DNA of 64,000 nt, taken from positions 1,302,001-1,366,000 of the forward strand of contig MBPM02000003.1 of NCBI GenBank assembly GCA_001695595.3. The letters are read 5' to 3'. Shown in pieces: positions 1-12,959 of this stretch (position 1 is the stretch's first letter; each line of letters opens with the position of its first letter). The notes beneath the pieces are model-generated. The model searched no databases and was not told the DNA's origin. It saw nothing but the letters and a program-made list of their open reading frames with translations. The DNA is from Plasmopara viticola. Lineage: Eukaryota; Oomycota; Peronosporomycetes; Peronosporales; Peronosporaceae. A program made the translations under genes and the position numbers.

Positions 1-3000
1 CTCGTATACAGTAGTCGTGCTTTTAGCATCAATCACAACAAAACCGTAATGGCCGAGTGCGACTTACCAACATAGGCTTGGAGCAAGTGCTTTTCTTAAC
101 CTAGTTCTGCTCGTAAGCCTAAGGCTATTGCTATAATGCCGGGTAGACAAAAAAATCATTGGATGATATTCTTTTTGCCGCAATAAACCCGTGAGTTGCA
201 AGCTCGCGACCTGTGTATTTATCGTGCATTTGTATTTGTTCTTCGCTTAACTGCTTGCTCCCGATGAACTAGAGCTCACGGGTAACAGATGGGGTACACG
301 AGAACAAGGTGCAGTCATAGTAAAATATATTTTCCTTAGTTCTAAACCCTCAGACGAACTACTAGCTAGCGACCGACGAGTACTCGAAAAGCTACGTCAG
401 GTGCCGTGGGGCCTATGGCGCTGGGCCTCCGGCATCAACAAGTGCTCGATATGAGCCATATGCAATATCAAGGCATATGTAATACAAAATGTTTCCTTTG
501 CGGACTACCAATCTCAATCGACGGCTTGATTAAGGGGAGATTAGATTGCAATGTGTGCTATACTCGCTCCAAAAAATGTCCAGAGACGATAAAACCTTTT
601 TTAAGCGAGTCAACACGATACGCGGCTTACATGTTGAAAATTAAAGGTGCAAGTCAACAATTATCGCACAGTGCGATCACTGTCACGTTTAGCAATAGCA
701 AGGCATATCTAAAATGGAGATCTTCTCAAAGGGTAAAGTAACCCTTTTTCTTAAATAAGTCTATCCTTTTTAAATTTAGCACAGCTTCACGAGGACAATT
801 TTTCAAGCATTTAACTAAACTTACAAAGCTAAGCGGGTGGAGCTTCATGTTTACATCGCGCTGGATTTGAGGTTGTTTGACAGGACAAGGAGCTGTGGGT
901 CAGCAGAGGTACTCAAATATTGTATACAAGGCCCAATGCTGTAATACCAGGGCTCTTTCCTTCCGTATCGTGACAGTTGTTCGGGACCTTCAATCTGTTA
1001 CAATTTAGATTGCGGATCTAGACGCTGGACGCCGGATCGCGCATCAAAAAGGCATTTTGCTATCACAATTGCTTTGCTCTGTTGGACATTTGGATATTTG
1101 ACGCGAATTAACACTCCATTTGCTCAGTAATATCTATCATTTAATCAGCAGACTTGATATTCCAGTTTGTCGAATAAGTGTTCAATATCTTGAACACGCC
1201 TCCCCACAAAAACACACAATCTTTCTTCTGAAATGCTACATTTTCCGTTCTATGCGTCACTCGGCCTACCCTATTAGCGAAATTCGCTTCGCAGTTTGTA
1301 TTCTATGCTGCATCCCCGCCGCGACAATCGTTTGTACGTTAAGCTACAAAATGTATTAATGAAAAGCGTTGAGCTTAGCGAAGGATATTGGTAGCGTCAA
1401 TAAAGCTCATAAAATAGACTAAATAGTTACTTCAGAGTTGAACACCGGTTAAGTCGTATAGCTTTCGCGAGACGTCGTCTCGAGAACCGCATTTAGCATC
1501 TAGTGAAACAGAAGTGAATTTGTTACAGTAGAGCACGCTGTGTGCCGCAATGTGTTTGTCCTTATCTTTCTTTTTCTCACCATAAAGAGCAAGCATCACT
1601 TTCACTAGAAAAGTTTTGCGTGATGCCGTTGCCAGAAATAAACACTGCATGTAGAGGGTGCTGTTTTGCGAAAAATCCTTATTGAGGTTTTCGCTCATCC
1701 AAAAAACTCATGGGACTTCAAAGTCGCACTTTGGCAAGATTGCTCAAAAATATTATTAATGATGGTGGCATCCATTCTTGGCAAGATTACGATTTCCACT
1801 GCTAGGATTAAAAGCCCAGGCCTCAACATAGAGTTGCGGGCTGTAGACCGCAAGACGAAGTTTTGCCAAGATTTGACGACAAGTCTCTGGTCAAAAAAAC
1901 TCACCACACCACTCGCACATTAACTTCGCTGAATGTGTCGACGAGTAGAGAAGATGATACAAATGCTTGTACCCAGGTGACTATTTCTTCATAAAGATGC
2001 CTACATTGAGCCCGAGCATTCTCGCGCTAGTCTCCACGATTTTACTCTATTCAAAAAAATTGCATGACTGCGTGATGATTCTGCCAAATGGAACGACTTT
2101 TACTTCTTTTTGCAAATTAGCGGTGCGTTGATTAAAACGCGTTTCATGATTTGGCATGCATAACACAGCTCTCTCCTACTGGTGTATGCAGGCCGTACAT
2201 TGTGCTTGGCTTACGATCGACAGTGTGTGTGTCAGCCTCGATTGTTAATCGAGATCTACTTTTGTACAATCAGAAGTGTCGTCTACTAGCAATTATATCC
2301 GATTAATAACTTCTACAACTTTCTGATGCATCTGCTTCTACTACTATATGATGAAGAGGGATAATTTTAATACGAATACATATAAATATGAAAAATTATC
2401 TGCACTATAGTTTTTAAAAGAATGACGCGTGAAGTTTGTGAGATTTTGTAGTGTCGAATTCTTTTTGAGCTTAAACCTGGAATTGAGTATGATATCATAT
2501 TGCATGAATGGATTCCCACGAACCAGATTTGATCAAAGGTCAAAGGCCTAGGGTGCCACCTGGTTTAGGCTTAGCAAAGCTTTTACAATACAAGAACCAC
2601 CTTTTCTGAGAAGCAGAAGCGCTAAAGATGTGGACACTAAGCCAGTCAGAGTATTAAACATTGATTGTCGAGAATAACCACTGATTGTATTGAATCCATA
2701 TTTGAAATGCAGATTGGCACATTAACTATGGCTGGCATGGCTGGCATGATGACAAAGCGATTAAGGGAGTCCCTTGTACTGTGTGTTGTGGTCCTAATTC
2801 GCTTTTAAGTATATAAAGTTGGTAGGACTCGCTGTTATTCTGACGCTACAACGTTGATTTCAGGTTGTGCATGCACTCGTGATGCATTTGGAGCAGCACA
2901 TTTTCCGCTGCATGAAGGCTCTAGAGAGGCAGCTCTTTGCTGTTGGTACTTAAAAACGTCGGTGCGTCGATGCACAATCAAGTTAGCGCATATACGACGT

Positions 3001-5260
3001 AGAGAGCCTCCTCGTGATGGACGGTCTAGTCGAGAAGAAGATAATGATGACGCCTGACACTCATCAAGCAGCGCAACGCTACTCTTTTTGTCGAGGAAAG
3101 CCGACATAGATTTGTCGGTGGCGCTCTACTAATCAGTTCTATAAAGGTTGGTACAGGTACGTTTGAAGACACGTCATCATACTGAAAGAGTTCGGACAAA
3201 AATTCCGTGACAGTCTTGTATGGTTGACAGCACAGTCAAAGTTGGCATCGCACGACCTGACGAAGAAGTCAATTAATGATCACATTTGCAAGAAGCTGTC
3301 TTGCAAATTTTTTAAAAGGCAATACATTCCCGGAGTGGATCTTCGAAATAAAAGATCGAATGAGGTCGTGTTTTGATTCGGTAAATGAAAAAAAACGAAT
3401 GTAGCTCCACAACACTCGCCTATACACTACCATTTAATCGAATTGTACCTCTTGGTTTCCCTTGATCGTCTATAACACGAGCCAGAAATTATAAAGAAGT
3501 AATTTACACCGGCATTCTATAAAAATTAGATGGCAAGTTATGCATCTTACGTGCTTTCAAAAATCTGAATGCGGCCATATTTTCTCGATTGGATAAGCTG
3601 TTCAACATAATGGCAAGATATTCAGTGGACAGCATACTTGACTTAACCGAAGGGTGAAATTGTTTCCTCATGCTACTAAGTGGTATACCACTAAACTTAA
3701 AAAAAACTTAGTTTTATGGCTGGACATAAAGCAAGGGCTTTCGAATATATTCGCGGCGTTTAAACAGTCAATGCATTAACTATAGGTCTCCCAAGCCGTA
3801 TGCATAAACATACATCGTAAATTTCTGTTTGTAGTCATGCAAAGCCCAAAACGCATGCCGATAGAAGCCTCATTGTCTACTTGCGAGCACGTTTTGGTCC
3901 CAACCATTGTTACACCCGCATAATTGATCAACCGCTCCACAAAATCGCACGATCCTAAGATATTTAACGTGCTATGCGCATCTTCATGCAAAATTAAACT
4001 TTTTTAGAAGCTAAAGCAGTAAGCCCAAGATTGAGACATTTTTAATGCCTCTATATCTAAATCTAGAAAAGGTTAATGCAGATTAGCTCGTCTTCAAAGC
4101 GAGAAACTGCTTCTTCATCGATAAAGCATGAGCTTCGGCAGACATTGCTATCGTCAAGGTCGTTGTGAACAGGCCAGATAAAGATGTGGATTGACTTTTT
4201 CAATGACTTACATAAGTATACACTATTTCTAAAAGAATACGGATATATTCTGAAGGAAAGAAAACCAGCACCAGGTGGCATTTGACAAAATCACTAAAAA
4301 AACGGCTACAAGTGCCGATATCGGCCTGTCTAATACATAAAAGCTGCCTTTTTCCGTATTTATAATGCATCAGATCGTGCCATCGGTACTTCACTGCTAC
4401 AAAAAGACACCGAGAGGCTAGATATGGTGACCGTGCTCGAGTCTTGGTAGCTTAAGGCTGTCGAAAAAACAACATTTTTCATTGAGTGATAGTATGCTTT
4501 TGTCAGTCCCAGAGTTGATTGTCTATATTTAAGCCATTGAGAGTATATACAGATCATGAGTCGCTACGCACCCCGAAACTTCCCATAGAATACGGTCATA
4601 TGGCTTTCCACTTTTTTCAGAGCATTACTTTGAGGTGAAGTATAGGCCAAATAAGCCACTTATTCTGCTGGCGAGCAAAGAGCCGTCCAGACTATGGGCT
4701 AGCACATCTCACAGCTTTAATTCAATGGTAAACGACCAAATTTACGCCGCATATGGGCAAGATGATATGTGTGTAGCCTCTGTAAAGAGGCTAAGAGGAG
4801 TTCTAAGTTAGAAACAAATATCGGCGACGAGACTGCATCGATTGACAAAAAGATGATGCGCTTTTATATCTCAGCACTGATCAAGGTGACACTCCTTTCG
4901 TAGCGTTCCTTCATGTAAAAAGTACGAATATCATATCGTTCGGTGGAGCTCACAACACCACGCTCGACGGCCATCTTGATCAGAAACGACGAAAGACTTG
5001 TCAAGCACCTAAGGCCAAGATTTTAAGTTTTATGTGCACTCAAGCGTAGCGGGTCAGCGGATTGGGCTATCGGCGAAAAGGGCCGCGCCATTGGCAAGAT
5101 TGCTAAAGCCCCTACGCTGTTGGTAGTCCATTAGTATAATTAATGTGTGGCCTACTGAAGGACTTGAAATGTAACTTTCGTTTTTGTGGCATTTGCGAAC
5201 AGCCGAGTGAGTTTCTTACATTGCGGCTGTGCCGAACACGGCCGATAGCGTTAGAACAGC
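1..5260. other. Gene-poor AT-rich stretch
   Basis: I see no supportable gene here. All open frames are short (at most about 110 codons), many lack an ATG, and none shows a recognisable motif. The base use is AT-rich with many homopolymer runs, as in decayed repeat DNA. No clear terminal repeat, tRNA or promoter was recognised. Confidence 0.6.
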
Positions 5261-5270
5261 AACAGGCCTT

Positions 5271-5647
5271 GTTGCTGCTCCCTATTTTAGTGGACAACGC
5301 ATTTTGCTAATCTCGCTGCTTTGCCCCATATTTAATCCTGCTGACTTGACGAATGCTTAAGGAACGATTAGCTATCAGTTTAACTTTAGACGAAAGGCAA
5401 TGCTTAAGATTTTATAATGGTCATATCAGCAGCTCTGCAAAGGGTGAAGAATTGGCCTTTCCGTAGCATAAGTGCATCTTAAACAAAAACAAGCCCACGA
5501 TGATGATAATGTTTATAAAAAAGAAGATTCGTTTGTGATATACCGTTCTGGACCCCAAACAAGTGATTTCGGATTCGATCTCCGGCAAGGTCCTATTGCT
5601 GCTCCCTATTTTAGTGGAAAGTGCATTTTGCTAATTTTATTGCTGTG
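5271..5647 (+). repeat. Duplicated fragment of a membrane-protein-like coding sequence
   Basis: Two stretches, 5271-5323 and 5597-5647, share almost the same sequence, including the run TTGCTGCTCCCTATTTTAG and then GCATTTTGCTAAT. Both read openly in the same sense frame as AAPYFSG followed by a hydrophobic run (ILLISLLC in the first, ILLILLLC in the second). The second sits in an open frame at 5472-5816 that starts with GTG, not ATG, and contains one likely membrane segment (about residues 51-70). This looks like two decayed pieces of one duplicated gene for a single-pass membrane protein. The family is not recognised. A live gene is unlikely because there is no ATG upstream and the first copy is only a fragment. 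Confidence 0.4.
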
Positions 5648-5819
5648 CACTATGTTAGCACTTGCTGGCTCGGCTGTCTACATTCACCAAACGCTGGTCG
5701 TAAGTGGCATCATGCCTGAATTTATGAAAATAGCGACAAACAGACACCAGGTAATCTCTGCTACACTTATCATATGTAAAGGACAAGACAAAGACGCACA
5801 TTTTTTAAATATGTGATTA

Positions 5820-8800
5820 AGCTTGTAGAAGCTGCTCCCAGTTCAATTCTGCACTTTTCAGAAAGTAGTTGGAGCCTTTGATTGATAATGAGTGGCTCTG
5901 TAAACCTTTGCGTATAAGTCATTGCAAAGGGTACGCTCAATGAGAGGCATTGAAAGTCTGTACAACACCATCATAAATATATCTTCCGAAACCTGATCGA
6001 TGAAGTGTTGTGTACGATCTCATGACCGACAATACTGCTACTCTTATCTATAATAAAAATGGAGCGGAAAACAAAGTTGGAGGACATTGTGCAATAGTTT
6101 CAAGTAGAAAATTTATTAGGTTGCTTAAGTAGTACATATGGAACGTACCTAACATAAATACCTCTTTACATATAGGTCTTAAATCATAATAAAATGGAGT
6201 CTATGCAACCACTTGTGCAGAATCTACCTCTCTATATATACTAAAATACATATACTGCCTAAATGTGATGGATTCAATTGATCCGATTGTAAAATGCTTG
6301 TCGATAAGAACCGACTTACAACTGCTAGCCTACTAGTGCTTGCAAAAAGCTTTGAAAAGTCTACAGCTATTACAATGAAGAGCAAGAGGTGAACTCGCCA
6401 GTGTAGATCCTTCTGTGGACATACAGTGATGGGTTTTTATGAGGCTGCATTCAAAGTAAGGAAATTATGGGGTCTCGTAATTTGCCTGCATTTACTTACA
6501 AGAATTTAGACGCTGGCTAAAATTTAACGGTCTTGATACGTAATATTTCACTTGGATAAGAAGGAAGTTCAGCCTTAGATAACTAAGATCAAATCTTTAA
6601 TCCTCATTGCTTTAACATTTTTTTCCTTTTACACCGAGGCGAAGCGCCCGTATTCGGACACTTACAAAATAAGCGATGGCTTTGAAAAATAGCTGTAAAC
6701 ATATTTGAGTAATTGCACTTATACGTCAATTAAATATAGCTTCCTTATCTTTGATTGTGTATTTGAATTTAACCTCATTGTGTACTATATGATTAGCAAT
6801 TCAAAGAACACATAACATCATCTCTTCTAAAGGGGCAATCACGTACAGTGAAGGCGTTTCATTTTTTTAGAAACTGATGAGATCTATCAAAAAGAGTGCA
6901 AGGTGCGAAGCATGAACAAAACTGCTTCAACAGCTCCTCCAAGCTCCTGGAGGATCATCCACTACTTGAAACTTCAAGCAAAGACAGTCATCGGTGATCA
7001 CAATAGTGCGCACAATCAGGCGATTCATGTTGTGCCTTATGAAGTACTCGTGTGTGCTTTCGTCTGGCACTGGAACTGGAGGGGCAAAGTGGGTGATAGC
7101 TGCATAAGACGCCCCCGAAAAGTCTGAGACCGTTCGCCCGTGATTTAGGAAGAATGTTATCACGCCAATGAACACCCTGGGTAATCCAAGATGAGGCGGC
7201 ATCACTACGAGGTGCTGATGCGGCTTTGCTAGTTGAAAGTAAGGCGCTCAGAATAGGAACGTTTCCGCGCATACTAGGTACTGGGAACGGAAACGGTAAG
7301 TTTGTTAAGGAACATCCACATTTTTGTCCAGAATCGTCGCAGAGTGATGTGGCATCCGTAAGACGTCAGGTAAAAGTGTCTCCAAGTAAGAATGTCTTGT
7401 GTCTCTTTTTATAATTTGTAGATCTAGAATAGTCCAATTAAATGTGATGTAAAGCTTCTCGCATCTGGATATGTAGCAACTCAGTACCAAATTTCCAGTG
7501 AAGCTCTTGAAACAGCTCCCATGATTACAAGACCTGACTAGCAATCTTCACGGGAAGCTTCCACTACTTTTGTTTTTTTTCTACAGCAGTTGTTAGATTG
7601 GACTAGGCGCACCAGTGAGAAAACTACATAAGATACAGCTCAAATGAAAGCGGTGATTGCATTCTTCGAGCATCAGACACAATCCAAAAATAGCCACTGA
7701 TAGTTATGACTGCCATGAGCGGTACGTCGCTGGACTTCGTCAGTATAAAATCAAAGACGTCGGTCAAATTGATGGAACCGAAGACGGTAAAATAAGCGAT
7801 GGAGTCGAAGTTATGCCTAATCGTAGTCAACAATATATGCTGTAATGGTGGCTTCTTTCAGCTTGCTGAGCGTGAACGATGCGCTAATTACTCGCAGTAC
7901 AAGGTTTGCAAAAGTTGGACTCGAATGCGCAAGATGCACACGACTTGATTGTGTTGACTTTCGAGAAATTATCTGCTTCCTTACGGTAAGAGTTTGTCCT
8001 TGTCTGAAATGCAAGTTAGTATTTTGACAAACAAAGCGTCAAATAAAACGTCTGTGAGCTTGCGGACGATGTCTCGCAATAATCTCTCAGCTTTACAAAG
8101 AGTCCTTATGATAAATTCTTGATTTGCTCTTTGCACGCAACCTTCGTTCTCGAACACCCCGGTCGTAATGATACCTGCATTGGTGTTCAAGCACACTTGC
8201 TTCGCATTGCTTGCCTTCAATTTGACGGGCAAAATGAACAGAGTGTCACATTATCAAGTGGTACTAACATATTGTGTGACAAAAACTACGTAATTTTTTA
8301 CATCAAGTCAAAAGCAACACTTTATAAGATAGCAGGAAAACAGTTCATGGTATGACTGGGTAGGAGTTGTGGAGCATTATTTCACAGTTTTATCAATAAA
8401 AGTAAATAACAATCAGTTTGACATTGTGAACGTAAGAGCTATATCATGCCAAAGAAGAGAAAATTACTTCTATTTTTTCAGCTTGCAGGTTCGAAAATGC
8501 TAGAGAAGGCTCATCGAACCACGAAGGCGTGACCACCCACGATGTACATAATCAAGTAGCAACTTTTGATACTTAAGATGAATTCAGGTGAAGGCACGCA
8601 AGTTTCACTTCACGTTATCATCAAGTTTGACCAGAACCACTCTCTACACTCTACCCACAATAAAGCATAGTGGTCATTTTAATTTCTCTGACTCGGAAGA
8701 AAGGAGTCCCCATTTTTCCATGTAGGTCTTTTTGCTCACTTAAATGCTTTATTTGAATTGAGCTTTCACCTTTTGCGCCGGTGCCACTATTTTTTTCCTT

Positions 8801-11800
8801 TAAATGCTTTAGCTCAGCACTCTCATATGTTGACATCGTCTCTAGCTAGACACACATTGATCGCGTTTACTCCATATTCGATAAAAATTGCACTTTCTCG
8901 GAGCCACGTATGACTTTGAGCCGTCTTGTGAGTGCGAGCATACAACGCCATCCTCTTTGCAAATTTGCTTAGGTGACTGAAAGGCAGACCATTTTTCAAG
9001 TCTGCAAGGCTGCCAAAGCTATTGAACGTGAGTCCAGGTATCAAATTATCTTTTCATATTTAGAGCCAAAACGAGTTGCAGATAAATATTTGCCTGACTG
9101 TAAATGTTTATTTGAATCGTTCATTCAGAGGAGGTTACAGTCACCATCATTATAGATTGACTGCGTACGCGCGCGTCTCAAAAATGGGAATTGAGTGTAC
9201 ACTCAACCAAATTCCTGAGGCCGTGAAAGTGGTATTTTGTGCTAAATTTATCATTTAGACGAGCGAGTAAAGGGATACTCATCGAGCGAGGCCTTATCGG
9301 ACCGAACGGCCTCTGTTAATCTCAGCTACGCTAAATTAGAAGAGGTGCGGATCAGCATATAAACATTAATACATGCTTCATCTGTAGCGATACTCATTTG
9401 TTGCGAATGGGGTGTCCTCTGTGCTAAGCACACTAAGGTACTGAAAGTCTAATTTCACGGCAATCTCTATTTGACACGAAACATACTTCATTGCAAGAAG
9501 GGTATGCCATAAACAAGAAAATTCTTTTCAGTAGCTAAAGCCGATACAATTCAAGCGCCATTACCCGATTTCGTTCCTTGTCGTCGTCTGTTTGTAGCAG
9601 TGTAGTGCCGATTAAAAAAAACATCATGGACGGCACTAAAAGGTCAATTGGGCCCCAAAATGGTAAGGAATCGTGCCGCACAGAGGCTCTTCTCGACTTT
9701 GTCTGACATTTCTTTGGATTGGGTCTTTATAATTTGATTCGTAGTCGTTTTGAAGAAATTAAACAGTCTACTTGCCACTTCTGCGTAATTTGCACCTTAC
9801 ATATGTAAAATTCCCAATTTACTGGCAAGGCCAAGCCTCTCTTTGCTTAAGAAAATTCAGTCACCTGCAATGATCCATGAACTCTGTTTAAAGGTCATGA
9901 TTCTCTAGAAGGACCTGAGCAGAGAGATGCTATCGAACCGGAGGTATGCTAAACTGCCTTAGCGTAAAAGCTTTTGCGTACGCATACACTTTGTCTCTCT
10001 TTACTTTGCATTTTGCCAACTAGTGCTCACTTCGATTTAAGCAATAACGATGTGACTCTGTGTCCAACTTTGCGTGCTCTATACGTCAAAGGTATGTCTG
10101 TGCACACGCTTCGTAATAAATGAACAATTGCATCACCAAACGATTATAAACGCAGGCGGATTCGAGAGCTCTAGGAACCTAGAAACTTTTTTCCCAGGGC
10201 ATACCACTTAAGATTCTGAAAGCGTCAGATGGTATATCACACACTTGCGGGAAGAGTTAATAATTAATGTCGATTAGTCGAAAACGCTGTACAATTTTCA
10301 TTCCGCCATGTTATTTTGCAGCGTATCCTGTCTAAGACCTGTGCCAGGATAGTAACGTGAAGAAGTTAGCACTTAGCATACGGTTGTCTGACAAAATGAT
10401 GGTGGAATATAATTTAAACACTTTTATAAACATCATTTTGGTCTTTGCACGAAAAACGCGTTAATGCCGTCACGCAACTTTTCATCGTCAAATGACGCTA
10501 TGTTTATTTTAGCCCATTCCGTCTATATTGAGACGCCCTGGGCTACTCGACGACCTCAATGCGTCACCGTCTTCCATGTAATGTCACGTGTCGTAATTCC
10601 ATCGACATTGTTAGCCCCTACACTGACATTTAGTAAAGAAAGGGTCCCATCTGGGCGGAATATGTTCCGCTTCACAAGCATAAAAAGGACAGCTCTCCTG
10701 ACGAGACAGCTTTGAAACCTACTCGGTCACGACGGACATACATCAAACGCCGTTCACAGCGAGCATGCTCTACCACTTTGCGTACATAAACAAGGCCTCG
10801 GCTCTGATGCCTTGACCGAGGGCCAAATAAACTATTCACGACATGCATGAAGCGTCGTCTTTTTCGCCTAGTGCTAAACGTTACAAATGCCACTTAACGC
10901 AGAGTTGTAAGACCTTGCTTTAATTTTGTTTGCCTCAAAGCCAGCGGTGCCATTGGTATGCAGCAGAGGAATGTGCGTTTGATTATCACTCAGTGGCTTA
11001 CGTGCTACTTAATGCGTCGTAATGCAGCTTCGCCCATACGGCCTTAATTTGACGCCAATTATGTCATCATCGTCATACAGCGGTTGCTGCAGGGCTTCGT
11101 AGATTATCAGCCAATCCACGCACAGTCGTAGGGCCTGACTCACACTGCCTTGGCTACAAGCCACCCATGTAAAGCATGACAAGAAGCAAACGTTGTGCTA
11201 TTTAAGCATCGCTGAGCTGCTAACGTGTCATTTCGTTTCAAATCTTTATTCCTTGGCCTCAAGTTTGTCGATTTTTGACATTTCAATGACCAGCTTGTTG
11301 ATCAACTCAATTTAGTCAATGGCGTGCTTGCTTTTAATCAGCTGTATAATTATGAGTTAATAGATTTCCTCGGTTATGAGCATAGTATTTACCTGGCACG
11401 TACGGCTATTGACTCTCTATTGATTTATTGTTTGTACTGCTTCAACTGCGCCATATTCACGATGAGGTGTTATCGCACCTTTAAGTCCAAGAATAAATGA
11501 AATGTTTAATAGCAAAGTCCCTAAAGACATTAATCGAATGGGTAAAGTACATAGCATATTCTATTTTGTCTGACTGCCTGTGCTAGAAAAGCAGATGCTG
11601 AGATCTCTACGTGGACTACATATACTTAGAGGGAAACGTGCCAAGCCGCAGCGTTAACTCCCATTGTCTGGAAAGCAATGGTAAATCAGTACTTTAACCT
11701 CTGACTGGGTTGCTACCACAGGGCCCGCATCTTGTACGAGTCACATTTGGCGGCAATAAACACAACCGAACAATTAAGAGGAGCAGTATAGTATTATAAA

Positions 11801-12950
11801 TGGGGACAGAGATATTGATTGACAGATCAGTTTACCTGTTTGGTACCTTTCGGATAGTTCTCAAAGTCTTTTTCTCTACATCCATTTACATCGAGGTGTT
11901 GCCTCCAAATCGCACCCTCTTTATTATGATTTGTCGTAAATATGTCATGTACTTGCACTGTGAAATACTATTAGTCGCTTTCGCACTATCTCTCATTTTT
12001 CCCATTTTAGTTAAAGGCCATATCCATAAATGCCTTGCTGAAAGCTAATACATTATACTGGCCCAAACAGACTTTGAATCATTATTTTGCTTAAGGCGGC
12101 TCACGAACACAGGTTGTCCGTATTGTCAGTTACCTTCGGCAAGCCAAGAAGAGAGTCAATGCTTGTGGACTTTTAGTAGTCCATCGGTACTATAAGGCTC
12201 TGCAAAGTAGCCGACGAGTGAGCCGCGAGCTTGACTCTTTGGCAAGTCTCAAGGTCCTCACATGCTTGACCATTTTCTAGCGGAAGTTTATACAGTGGTA
12301 AAAGCATGTGCGTAGCCGCCTCGAAGTTGCGCTATAAAAATGGCTTTTTTATAAACAAATGCCGTGGATGCCTCGCTAAGAGCGATCTTGGTGAGCCTTC
12401 GTGGACCGCGAAACAAGCAATCATACTGCCTGACTTTAGATCTGCTTAGTACCGATACGAAAGACCCCCCCCCTCTTTCTCGTCAGAAATGGTTTTCAAA
12501 GCTCAAACAACCCTCTCAATGGACGGCGACTTGAGCCGGGCTTTTGCGGTAAAATTTGGCTTATCATAGACAATAGTCTTAAAAGGATCGTTGCTGCTTG
12601 TACACGACAGGCACCTTATCAGTGTCTTACCGGCTCGCATGCTGATTTACATTAAAAGTCATCAATCCTCTGCTTCATTTGCAAAGTTCAATTAGGGCAT
12701 ATGAAGATTTATAAGCAGGATAAAATTAAACGAGATTGTCGCGAACAATTTTGTATTAAATTCTGTTGCACACGTTGATCCCGAGAGAGTAATCAGTCTT
12801 TACCGAAATCATATACATTTCTAAGCATTGGCTCTGCGCAAAGTTTTGAGTTACCCCCTTGACCATACGACAAATTAGCTCATAGTCTAATGCTTGACTC
12901 TGCGGTAAGAGTATATGAGCACCTCGACGTGCATGTTACACTCGATTTTT
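5820..12950. other. Gene-poor AT-rich stretch with weak coding relics
   Basis: No intact gene is supported. There are relics that read more like protein than noise, all interrupted. On the minus strand, 8232-7981 gives a polar 83-residue frame. Also on the minus strand, 10674-10558 and onward shows a coding-like frame broken by stops. None could be matched to a family by eye. A polycytosine run sits near 12,466-12,475. The rest is AT-rich DNA without recognised structure. Confidence 0.5.
10440..11170 (-). pseudogene. Unidentified coding relic, minus strand
   Basis: Reading the minus strand, 10674-10558 is open and gives a protein-like passage (RPDGTLSLLNVSVG, then DGITTRDITWKTVTH). A TGA follows, and then a second open piece in the same frame contains EWAKINIASFDDEKLRDG. 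Farther upstream, pieces around 11,090-11,020 also read like protein (EALQQPLYDDDDIIGVKL). The balanced residue use and in-frame continuation across single stops suggest a decayed gene or transposon and not chance. I do not recognise the family. Confidence 0.3.
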
Positions 12951-12959
12951 TTCTCAGCA

